A program made the translations under genes and the position numbers. From the NCBI GenBank assembly GCA_910578245.1, contig CAJTPC010000012.1:1-38024 (forward strand): DNA of 38,024 bases. The letters run 5' to 3'. The DNA is from an uncultured Christensenella sp. GTDB lineage: Bacteria; Bacillota; Clostridia; Christensenellales; UBA3700. This document shows positions 31,654 through 38,024 of this stretch, piece after piece. The notes under the pieces are model-generated. The model had not been told where the DNA came from and ran no database searches. It was given only the letters and a program-made list of their open reading frames with translations. How positions within the stretch are numbered: the first letter of the stretch is position 1; each line of letters starts with the position of its first letter.

Positions 31654-32403
31654 TTAGTACTTAACTACTTGTGAGAAGTCTACGGCTTTCAAAGAAGCTC
31701 CGCCGATAAGACCGCCGTCGATTTGTGGCATAGCCATAAGTTCGCTTGCGTTCTTTGGATTCATACTTCCGCCGTATTGTATTCTTACCTTTTCCTCTGC
31801 GCACTTCTCGCAGTAAAGTTTTGCCATGGTATTGCGGATAATAGCTATAGTATCGTTGGCGTCTTGAGCGGTAGCCGTCTTGCCTGTGCCGATTGCCCAT
31901 ACAGGCTCGTAAGCAATGACGATATTCTCAAGCTCTTTCTTGTCAATATCTTTGAACGCCTCGGTAGTCTGTCTTACCAAAACTTCTTCGACAAGTCCGC
32001 CCTCTCTTTCTTCCAAGGTTTCGCCTACGCAAATGATAGGCTTCAAGCCCTTTGCCAAAGCGGCTTTAACTCTTGCATTGACGGTTTGGTCGGTTTCGCC
32101 AAAGTACTGTCTGCGCTCGCTGTGTCCTATGATTACGTATTCTACGCCTAGTTCTACTAGCATATCTGCGCTGATTTCACCGGTGAAAGCGCCTTTCTCC
32201 GCCCAGTGTACGTTCTCTGCTCCGAGTTTGATATTGGTGCCTTCGATAAGTTCGCCTGCCGTAGCAATATCGGTGTAAGGTACGCATACCACTACTTCTG
32301 CCTTAGCGTCTGCAACGAGCGGAATAAGGTCTGTCAAAAGAGCCTTAGTGCCAGCGATTGTATTGTTCATCTTCCAGTTTCCTGCAATTATAGGTTTTCT
32401 CAT
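31654..32403 (-). CDS. tpiA: Triosephosphate isomerase
   Basis: A 249-residue TIM barrel. GNWKMN, catalytic His in VIIGHSERR, catalytic Glu in AYEPVWAIGTG, and phosphate-binding IQYGGSMNP, where most family members have GGSV. It interconverts dihydroxyacetone phosphate and glyceraldehyde 3-phosphate. GAGG before the ATG. It lies 134 bases after pgk and 10 before gpmI. Confidence 0.95.
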   Translation of the reverse strand: MRKPIIAGNWKMNNTIAGTKALLTDLIPLVADAKAEVVVCVPYTDIATAGELIEGTNIKLGAENVHWAEKGAFTGEISADMLVELGVEYVIIGHSERRQYFGETDQTVNARVKAALAKGLKPIICVGETLEEREGGLVEEVLVRQTTEAFKDIDKKELENIVIAYEPVWAIGTGKTATAQDANDTIAIIRNTMAKLYCEKCAEEKVRIQYGGSMNPKNASELMAMPQIDGGLIGGASLKAVDFSQVVKY

Positions 32404-32537
32404 ATATATACCTCGTAAAAATTTTTCAATTTGATTTTTATTTAATTTAGTTTATTTGGCTTTGTTACGATTTGCTCAAAATAACGCGATAAAGCATACT
32501 TTTATTATCGACGAATTATTCTGAGCGTAGCAACGTC

Positions 32538-33854
32538 TTATTTCTCGTTCAAGCAAGCGATACCCGGAAGAACTTTTCCCTCAAAAAGTTCCAAAGAAGC
32601 TCCGCCGCCTGTGGAGATATGCGACATCTTGTCTGCAAAACCGAGTTGAGCTACTGCCGCCGCGCTGTCGCCACCGCCTATGATGGTCGTTGCGCCCTTA
32701 GCTTCTGCCATTGCTTTAGCCACCGCTACCGTTCCGTTTGCCAAAGTCGGATTCTCGAATACTCCCATAGGTCCGTTCCAAATTACCGTCTTAGCATTTT
32801 TAACTTCATTGGCAAACAACTCTCTTGACTTGCTACCGATGTCCAAGCCCATTTTATCTGCCGGTATCGAGCGAATATCGCATTCGCTTACTTCGATAGG
32901 AGCATCGATAGGATTGGGGAAGGAACTAGCGATTACAGCGTCTACAGGCAACAAAATCTTCTTGCCGAGCGACTTTGCTTTCTCAAGCATTTGCTTACAG
33001 TAATCGAGCTTTTCATCGTCTACCAAAGACGTGCCGACCTCGCTGCCTTGCGCCTTAGCGAAAGTATAGGACATACCGCCACCGATTATAAGCGTGTCGC
33101 ACTTGTTGAGCAAATTGTCGATAACTTTGAGTTTATCCGCAACTTTTGCTCCTCCAAGAACGGCTACGAAAGGATGAACGGGATGCTCAAGACTGTCTGC
33201 CATTACGCTCAATTCTTTTTCGATAAGGAAACCGCATACTGCGTCTTTTACAAAGCCGTACTCAACGATACCCGCCGTCGAAGCGTGACTTCTGTGAGCA
33301 GTACCGAAAGCGTCGTTGACGTATACTTCTGCGTACTCGCTCAACGCTTTGCAGAACGCCTCGTCTCTGCCCTCTTCTTCTGCGTGGAAACGCAAATTCT
33401 CAAGCAATACGCACTCTCCGTCTTTCAATGCGCCAACCTTTGCCTTAGCGTCTTCGCCGATTACGTCCTTAGCAAACGTAACCTTGCCGTCCAAAAGTTG
33501 ATTAAGTCTGTCGGCTACGGGCTTAAGCGTCAACTTGACGGGGTCGTTCTTCAAAGCCTTTGCGATTGCCTCTTCTTTTGCCTTTGCTTGCTCTTCTACA
33601 GGCAATGCTTCGATAGCTTTCTTTTCCTTTTTAGTCAAGCCCACTTTTGCGCTGAAAATGCTGTGCGGTTTGCCCATGTGAGAGCAAAGAATAACCTTTG
33701 CGCCTTGGTCCATAAGATACTTAATCGTCGGCAATGCGCCTTGAATACGGTTTTCGTCCGTAATAACTCCGTCTTTCATAGGCACGTTGAAGTCTACTCT
33801 TACTAGACACTTCTTACCTTTTACCTGTACGTCTTTGATTGACTTCTTGTTCAT
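32538..33854 (-). CDS. pgk: Phosphoglycerate kinase with an extra ~40-residue insertion
   Basis: A 438-residue protein; the usual length is about 390-400. VRVDFNVPMKDG, GGGMSYTF, NGPMGVFE and IIGGGDSAAAV are the expected motifs. The excess is a Lys/Glu/Ala-rich helical insertion at about 66-105, right after SHMGKP (usually SHLGRP), before LKPVADRLNQLL. It transfers phosphate from 1,3-bisphosphoglycerate to ADP. AAGGAG before the ATG. The gap to tpiA holds a fragment of the dispersed repeat (32515-32536). No gap gene is adjacent. Confidence 0.94.
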   Translation of the reverse strand: MNKKSIKDVQVKGKKCLVRVDFNVPMKDGVITDENRIQGALPTIKYLMDQGAKVILCSHMGKPHSIFSAKVGLTKKEKKAIEALPVEEQAKAKEEAIAKALKNDPVKLTLKPVADRLNQLLDGKVTFAKDVIGEDAKAKVGALKDGECVLLENLRFHAEEEGRDEAFCKALSEYAEVYVNDAFGTAHRSHASTAGIVEYGFVKDAVCGFLIEKELSVMADSLEHPVHPFVAVLGGAKVADKLKVIDNLLNKCDTLIIGGGMSYTFAKAQGSEVGTSLVDDEKLDYCKQMLEKAKSLGKKILLPVDAVIASSFPNPIDAPIEVSECDIRSIPADKMGLDIGSKSRELFANEVKNAKTVIWNGPMGVFENPTLANGTVAVAKAMAEAKGATTIIGGGDSAAAVAQLGFADKMSHISTGGGASLELFEGKVLPGIACLNEK

Positions 33855-33962
33855 ATACAGCTCCTTATATATAAATAAATTTTTACAAAAGCATTATAGC
33901 ACTCGCCGAATAAATTGTAAAGAATATCAAATAAATTTTTAATTAATAGGATTGAGATTTAA

Positions 33963-34742
33963 TTAATCTTTACTTGTCGGCATTTGGCTTTCGTCAGTAT
34001 TTTGAGCAGACAATTCCTCGACCTTATTTTCGACGTTATCGATATTATCTTGCGCAGTCTGCTCTTGCGCAACTTGCTCTTGCTTATTCTTATTGAAAAG
34101 CGAGCAATCAAGACGGCGAAGATGCGCTCTATCGGCGTCGCATACGGCGATAAATTCTCCGTTGTATTCCTCTATATGCATACTTGCTCCGCACCCCTCT
34201 ATATCGCAAGGCGTCTTGATAGTGAGCGCGTAAAACGTATTACCTGACAACATATACGGCGGTTTGCCGTAGCTGATTTTCTTGACGGCAAAATTGCTTT
34301 TGCACATAGCCTTGACCATACGCAATTTGTAGCCGTTGTCTATCGCGAAAGCTCCGCCCGTCGCGCATATTACGAATATGACAAATATCAATGCAATTCT
34401 CAACGTAGAATTAAATTGCAATCTTCCAAGCAAAAAGATAAGCCCCACGCAAATTACTATAGTGATTATTGCCAAAGCTAATTTCAAGCTTGTGACTTTC
34501 TTCATCTTGTCTTTATCGCACACGGCAGTTGCCTCGACCTCGCCCATATCAAGGTCGCGAATATCTTGCAAGTCCTCGGCTTGCAGACTTGCTTTTGACA
34601 GTATATACTGCTTTTCTCTCTCTTTGGCTTGTCGGCGCTCGAAGAAAGACATGCGCTTCTTCTCGCTGACGAGTTGCGCTCCGCACTTCTCGCAGAACCT
34701 TACGCCGTCTTTATTTTCATGCTGACAATTCGGACATTGCAT
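33963..34742 (-). CDS. Zinc-ribbon membrane protein
   Basis: A 259-residue protein. An N-terminal zinc ribbon CPNC...CEKC (Cys3, 6, 17, 20), a basic stretch (about 28-45), two transmembrane helices at about 85-106 and 114-134, then a cytoplasmic domain with several Cys and an acidic Gln/Glu-rich tail. No family recognised beyond the ribbon. It starts 3 bases after the stop of the four-helix membrane protein gene; the ribosome binding site (AAGGA) lies inside that gene, so they are coupled. Confidence 0.65.
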   Translation of the reverse strand: MQCPNCQHENKDGVRFCEKCGAQLVSEKKRMSFFERRQAKEREKQYILSKASLQAEDLQDIRDLDMGEVEATAVCDKDKMKKVTSLKLALAIITIVICVGLIFLLGRLQFNSTLRIALIFVIFVICATGGAFAIDNGYKLRMVKAMCKSNFAVKKISYGKPPYMLSGNTFYALTIKTPCDIEGCGASMHIEEYNGEFIAVCDADRAHLRRLDCSLFNKNKQEQVAQEQTAQDNIDNVENKVEELSAQNTDESQMPTSKD

Positions 34743-34745
34743 AGA

Positions 34746-35519
34746 CTATTTTTCTTCCTTAATTATTTTATCGTTTGGAATACTTTCCAAAGGTTTTCTT
34801 TGCGCGTCGAGCTTTTTTACATTCTTCCTATATATACCGTATACTACGCACATCGTGACCGCTCCGGCAAGTAAGAGATAGCTACCTATGTGCGGTTGGA
34901 TTTGACCTCTGCCCGCGCTTGCGATACCTACCGACACAAAGAACAGCCATTGCAAAACCGCAATTGCGGAAAAGATAATGACCGACGTAAAGAACAATTT
35001 GCCGTCCTGCTTTTTAGACCTCTTTATCACCGTAACCGCAAAGAATATCACGATTGCGATAAAAAGCAAAATACACAGTATCAATCCAACGATATACGCT
35101 CTATCCAGCATATTTATATCTTCTTGCGTAACTTTCATTAAGAACGCGTTGTAAATTATCTCTGGACTCAGATCATTGGAGTCGGCGTTGACTTTGGCAA
35201 TATATTCAATAGAATTGGAATACCCTTTTGTCGTAGCGAAAAGAAAATCAAATGCCGACATATCTACTCCGATACTCATAGTTTCGTCTTGTGTCACAAG
35301 GTCGCCCAAGAACTCGCTCAACGACCCCGTAAAATTCATGCTAAGCAAAGGAAGTAGCAAAATAGATATAACAGCTACGGCTATGACTATCGCAACCGTG
35401 ATATTCAACTTCTTATCCCACTTGCCCCTCTCCAAGTCAAGCGCTTGGTTGTGACGCATAATCTCTCTTTGCTGATTGCTCAAAGCATCGGGGTTTTTCC
35501 TTTTTGACCTCTTCGCCAT
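34746..35519 (-). CDS. Predicted four-helix membrane protein
   Basis: A 257-residue protein. A basic N-terminus, transmembrane segments at about 39-61, 141-163, 176-203 and 213-231, and a ~75-residue outside loop after the first. No family recognised. A promoter (35550-35578) and AGGAG lie upstream. It is first in a two-gene unit with the zinc-ribbon membrane protein; a shared function is likely but unknown. Confidence 0.65.
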   Translation of the reverse strand: MAKRSKRKNPDALSNQQREIMRHNQALDLERGKWDKKLNITVAIVIAVAVISILLLPLLSMNFTGSLSEFLGDLVTQDETMSIGVDMSAFDFLFATTKGYSNSIEYIAKVNADSNDLSPEIIYNAFLMKVTQEDINMLDRAYIVGLILCILLFIAIVIFFAVTVIKRSKKQDGKLFFTSVIIFSAIAVLQWLFFVSVGIASAGRGQIQPHIGSYLLLAGAVTMCVVYGIYRKNVKKLDAQRKPLESIPNDKIIKEEK

Positions 35520-35549
35520 ATTTTCTCCTAAACTTCTGATAACAGATAT

Positions 35550-35578
35550 ATATTACTATATTTTTGCCCGATTGACAA
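35550..35578 (-). promoter_or_regulatory. Promoter of the two membrane-protein genes
   Basis: Minus strand TTGTCA (35573-35578), 17-base spacer, TAATAT (35550-35555). Confidence 0.55.
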
Positions 35579-35664
35579 GGTATGAATAATAATTTGCAAA
35601 AAATATACACTAATTACGGCATACAAGAGCGATTTATATGCTAAAAAAACTACAGGAGGAGATT

Positions 35665-35928
35665 ATGATAACTATTATTGCATTGATATTGGTTACAATC
35701 GGCGCTCTCAACTGGCTTTCGGTAGGAATATTTAATTTCAATATCGTTAACTGGATATTCACGCCCAATGCTTACGTGGGAGCAAGAGTTGTCTATGCGC
35801 TCGTAGGTATCGCAGGCGTATGGCTAATAGCTTATTTGATTTACAACAGGTTTTCACCAAAGCGTATCCATGCCGTTGAAGACATGGCGCATCACAAAAG
35901 ACACGAAGATTATCACGAAAACAAATAA
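35665..35928 (+). CDS. DUF378 family membrane protein
   Basis: An 87-residue protein. Two transmembrane segments: about 2-24 with the DUF378 hallmark IGALNWLSVGIF, and about 40-62. The tail is His/Glu/Lys-rich and cytoplasmic (about 70-87). The ATG at 35665 is chosen for the AGGAGGAGATT before it; an ATG 27 bases upstream lacks a site. Family function unknown. Single-gene unit with its own terminator. Confidence 0.85.
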   Translation: MITIIALILVTIGALNWLSVGIFNFNIVNWIFTPNAYVGARVVYALVGIAGVWLIAYLIYNRFSPKRIHAVEDMAHHKRHEDYHENK

Positions 35929-35939
35929 GTAATCAAAAC

Positions 35940-35982
35940 AAAAGACGGTATGCCCTTAATGACATACCGTCTTTTGAATTTT
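35940..35982 (+). terminator. Terminator of the DUF378 gene
   Basis: A perfect 13-bp stem AAAAGACGGTATG/CATACCGTCTTTT followed by GAATTTTTTC. It also faces the convergent small-protein gene. Confidence 0.85.
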
Positions 35983-35996
35983 TTCATTCGTAAGTA

Positions 35997-36209
35997 TTAA
36001 TTGACAGCCTTTAGACTTAATATAAACTTCTGGCCGTTGGTGAAATTAAGAGTCAAGCCTTCCCCGTCATTTGTGAAAGTACCCATATAATATTCTTTGA
36101 GTAAAACTTTTAGGTCAAGAAACAAGTCCTCTATCTCTACTTTATACTGTAAATCGTTTAGTTGCGCATTGAAGATGTGTTCGCTGCATTTGCTTTGGTT
36201 TTGTATCAT
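35997..36209 (-). CDS. Small protein of unknown family, paralogue 1
   Basis: A 70-residue protein, about half identical to the product of 36415-36621. Shared core: SEHIF near the N-terminus, LDLKVLLKEYY in the middle, TFTNDG and NGQKF near the end. This looks like a helix followed by a beta sheet. No known motif. The ATG at 36209 is chosen for AGGAGG before it; a start at 36293 would add non-conserved residues. The upstream region has TGG-TATACT (extended -10). It faces the DUF378 gene tail to tail. Confidence 0.65.
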   Translation of the reverse strand: MIQNQSKCSEHIFNAQLNDLQYKVEIEDLFLDLKVLLKEYYMGTFTNDGEGLTLNFTNGQKFILSLKAVN

Positions 36210-36259
36210 ATGTCTGCCTCCTAAAGTAAATTTAATAACCGCGCTAGTTATTTTGCTAA

Positions 36260-36288
36260 AGTATACCACCGAAATTACGCGTTGGTAT
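36260..36288 (-). promoter_or_regulatory. Extended -10 inside an inverted repeat
   Basis: Minus strand TGG-TATACT (36260-36268). ATACCA (36263-36268) and TGGTAT (36283-36288) form an inverted repeat with a 14-base spacer that overlaps it, a possible operator of the neighbouring HTH proteins. Confidence 0.35.
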
Positions 36289-36414
36289 GACATATTTTGT
36301 CGAATTTTGTTTATTTTTGATTTGTTTTGTAGAAAAGTGATTTTTTCTATAGTATTTCCGTGAAAAAAGTATATTTTTATTCTCTTATGTATATCTGAAT
36401 CAAACTGTCTATGA

Positions 36415-36621
36415 TTAAATTGCCGTCATATTGAGTAAGAATTTTTGTCCGTTGTTAAGTGTGATTTTAAGCGACTTGCCGTCGTGAGTAAAAGTAGCGC
36501 AATAATATTCTTTGAGCAGTACTTTCAAATCTAGTAGCATATCGTCAAGACTTAATTTGTAATTAGATTCGTCAAATTGAGTATCAAAAATATGTTCTGT
36601 GCTTTTACTATTATCTTTCAT
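36415..36621 (-). CDS. Small protein of unknown family, paralogue 2
   Basis: A 68-residue tandem paralogue of the gene at 35997-36209, with the same TEHIF, LDLKVLLKEYY, TFTHDG and NGQKF blocks. AAGGAGG before the ATG and a consensus promoter upstream (36675-36703). It is divergent from the double-HTH regulator at 36755. Function unknown; control by that regulator is an inference from position. Confidence 0.65.
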   Translation of the reverse strand: MKDNSKSTEHIFDTQFDESNYKLSLDDMLLDLKVLLKEYYCATFTHDGKSLKITLNNGQKFLLNMTAI

Positions 36622-36674
36622 CGTTGTACCTCCTTATATTTTTTCACATAGTTGTCGAAACTTCGTGTATCTAT

Positions 36675-36703
36675 ATTATAGGTTATATATTTACATATTT
36701 CAA
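36675..36703 (-). promoter_or_regulatory. Promoter of small protein paralogue 2
   Basis: Minus strand TTGAAA (36698-36703), 17-base spacer, TATAAT (36675-36680). Confidence 0.7.
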
Positions 36704-36754
36704 GTGATTTGTGTACGTATTTAACATAATTGTAATAATAGGAGTGACGAATTT

Positions 36755-37201
36755 ATGAGTATTTTGTCGAATTTTAGCGAAACGTTGGCAGAATTGATGT
36801 TAATATACAATCTGAAAGCTGAAGACCTTTCAAAACTAATACCGATTGAAAGGTCAACAATTACAAGACATTTAGAAGGAAAGACCATCCCAACATTGCC
36901 AAATGCAATAGAAATTGCTGATTTCTTTGAATGTTCTTTAGACTATTTATTTTGTTTAACTAATAAATATGAAAAGAAGAAGTATCTTCCCTGTCCACCA
37001 TTCTCTCTAGCATTTCAAGAAATATTAAAATCCAATAAATGCACTAGATATAGGCTTGGTAAGGATATTAAATATCCCAACAATACTCTTATTGACTGGT
37101 TTTACGGTAAGCGTATTCCTAGAATGGATAATGTAATAAAAATCGCAGACTATTTTGGTTGCACGTTAGATGAACTTGTAGGAAGAAAGTCTGTTGATTA
37201 A
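36755..37201 (+). CDS. Double-HTH XRE-type regulator, paralogue 1
   Basis: A 148-residue protein of two Cro/C1-like HTH domains, about 6-66 and 85-146, joined by a linker with LPCPPF. Each ends in the pattern I-x-I-A-D-(F/Y)-F-(E/G)-C-(S/T)-L-D. There is no sensor domain. AGGAG is 10 bases before the ATG. The last 67 bases are identical to the end of the next gene. It is AT-rich compared with the metabolic genes. Tandem HTHs would let a monomer read a full operator. Confidence 0.75.
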   Translation: MSILSNFSETLAELMLIYNLKAEDLSKLIPIERSTITRHLEGKTIPTLPNAIEIADFFECSLDYLFCLTNKYEKKKYLPCPPFSLAFQEILKSNKCTRYRLGKDIKYPNNTLIDWFYGKRIPRMDNVIKIADYFGCTLDELVGRKSVD

Positions 37202-37202
37202 A
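37136..37202 (+). repeat. 67-bp direct repeat, first copy
   Basis: Identical over 67 bases to 37695-37761; both cover the end of a double-HTH gene up to the stop codon. The rest of the two genes has diverged clearly, so this block was probably homogenised by gene conversion or is a recent duplication joint. Confidence 0.85.
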
Positions 37203-37319
37203 ATAACTACAAAAATTTTGATGCTCGCACAATGAAATATTGATTGTTCGCCATACTGTCGCTTAGCCCGGAATAACGCAACAACATGCTGATAATAAGG
37301 AGATATTTATAAATTAATC

Positions 37320-37760
37320 ATGTTAGATAATTTTAGCGAAACGCTGTCAGAACTAATTTTAATGCACAACTTAGACGCTTCAAAACTTGGAAAACAAATA
37401 AGTATTGACAGGTCTACAATCACAAAATATTTATCAAAAAGATCATATCCCGAACTTTCATATGCAATTAAAATAGCAGATTACTTTGGTTGTTCGTTAG
37501 ACTACTTATTTGGCTTAACAAATGACTACAAAAAGAAAACGTACTTACCATGTCCTCCTTTCTATCAATCATTTCAAGAATTATTAAAATCGCGTAAGTG
37601 TACTAGATATAGACTCTGCAAAGATATGGAATTCTATGACCAAGTAGTTGACGATTGGTATAATAACAAACATATTCCAACTATGGATAAACTTATAAAA
37701 ATCGCAGACTATTTTGGTTGCACGTTAGATGAACTTGTAGGAAGAAAGTCTGTTGATTAA
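37320..37760 (+). CDS. Double-HTH XRE-type regulator, paralogue 2
   Basis: A 146-residue protein with two HTH domains in the same layout as the one at 36755-37201, including the LPCPPF linker. The ATG at 37320 aligns with the start of its paralogue, but the AAGGAG upstream is about 16 bases away, further than normal; no better in-frame start is seen. It follows its paralogue by 118 bases. Confidence 0.72.
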   Translation: MLDNFSETLSELILMHNLDASKLGKQISIDRSTITKYLSKRSYPELSYAIKIADYFGCSLDYLFGLTNDYKKKTYLPCPPFYQSFQELLKSRKCTRYRLCKDMEFYDQVVDDWYNNKHIPTMDKLIKIADYFGCTLDELVGRKSVD

Positions 37761-37761
37761 A
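37695..37761 (+). repeat. 67-bp direct repeat, second copy
   Basis: Second copy of the block at 37136-37202, 559 bases downstream, spanning the 3' end and stop of the second double-HTH gene. Confidence 0.85.
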
Positions 37762-37801
37762 TAATGTACGGCAATTTTACAAGTCATATTGAAATAATCG
37801 G

Positions 37802-37941
37802 TTGAGATTTCTCCATTTCGTTTGGCTTCAGTCGAAATGACGTAGAGATATTTCGACTTCGCTACGCTCCGCTCAATATGACGGCTAGGTAGCGGTTAGT
37901 CTGTCTTTAATACGTCACCTTGAGCGTAGTCGAAAGGTCTT
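37802..37941. repeat. Cluster of three short palindromic repeats
   Basis: Copies at 37802-37841 (plus sense), 37845-37882 (plus sense, variant GAGATATTTCGACTTCGC) and 37912-37941 (reversed, CGTCACCTTGAGCGTAGTCG). The remaining bases to the window end (37942-38024) show no gene. Confidence 0.65.
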
Positions 37942-38024
37942 TATCCGATTAAAACTTAAAAAAGCCAGTTGTAAGGCGTTAAGTGGTGTTTGCAATTTAT
38001 GTACATTTATAGTTTTTGGGGCTA

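Noticed and set aside
37802..37941. Repeat clusters as a possible CRISPR array
   Set aside because: Units are in mixed orientation with variable centres and irregular spacing, no constant spacers and no cas genes.

Overview
The window looks like a chromosomal segment of a low- to moderate-GC, probably anaerobic Bacillota (Clostridia-like) bacterium. The evidence is a decarboxylase-tmk-holB-ricT gene block like that of Bacillus and Clostridium, class 1B dihydroorotate dehydrogenase with a PyrK electron-transfer subunit, Rex, a 2x[4Fe-4S] ferredoxin, DnaD/DnaI-type primosome proteins, and strong AGGAGG-type ribosome binding sites. I cannot name a species. No rRNA, tRNA, CRISPR array or insertion sequence is visible.

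Layout. 0-2.7 kb (minus): DUF1858 protein, then a zinc-ribbon protein and an SPFH/band-7 protein with zinc ribbons. 3-4.8 kb (plus): M1-type metallopeptidase lipoprotein and a 37-residue protein with a Cys tail. 4.8-6.3 kb: small hypothetical gene, two XRE regulators, a repeat-rich intergenic stretch and a candidate ~100-nt small RNA. 6.3-9.5 kb (minus): ABC-F ATPase, Lrp/AsnC regulator and class I aminotransferase. 9.7-18 kb (minus): pyrimidine synthesis genes pyrB-pyrC-pyrF-pyrK-pyrD, then pyrE, purine nucleoside phosphorylase, an MtaD-like amidohydrolase and a membrane-anchored protein, tightly packed. 18-19.3 kb: ferredoxin, an XRE regulator, and a divergently placed frameshifted XRE gene with paired operators. 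19.3-24.4 kb (minus): rex, greA, Orn/Lys/Arg decarboxylase family protein, tmk, holB, ricT. 24.5-27.4 kb: an apparently leaderless 85-residue gene, then an ABC-2 exporter with a lipoprotein. 27.5-30 kb (plus): DnaD-like and DnaI/DnaC-like replication proteins. 30-34 kb (minus): pgk, tpiA, gpmI. 34-36 kb: two membrane/zinc-ribbon proteins and a DUF378 protein. 36-37.8 kb: two tandem duplications back to back (two ~70-residue proteins on minus, two double-HTH regulators on plus).

Most intergenic gaps are filled by two dispersed repeat families. One is a short palindromic repeat resembling GAGATTTCTCGACTTCG plus CTCGAAATGAC, usually in inverted pairs that sometimes flank a hairpin, like REP/BIME elements. 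The other is a ~162-178 bp element (2682-2859, 5845-6006, 18133-18294) that folds into a long hairpin. Its stems differ in sequence between copies but keep their pairing through compensatory changes. This family, the candidate small RNA at 6008-6105, the pentanucleotide-repeat frameshift in the XRE gene at 19037, and the duplicated cassette at 36-37.8 kb are the parts least explained by known genes. All functional calls are made by eye from motifs; no search was run.
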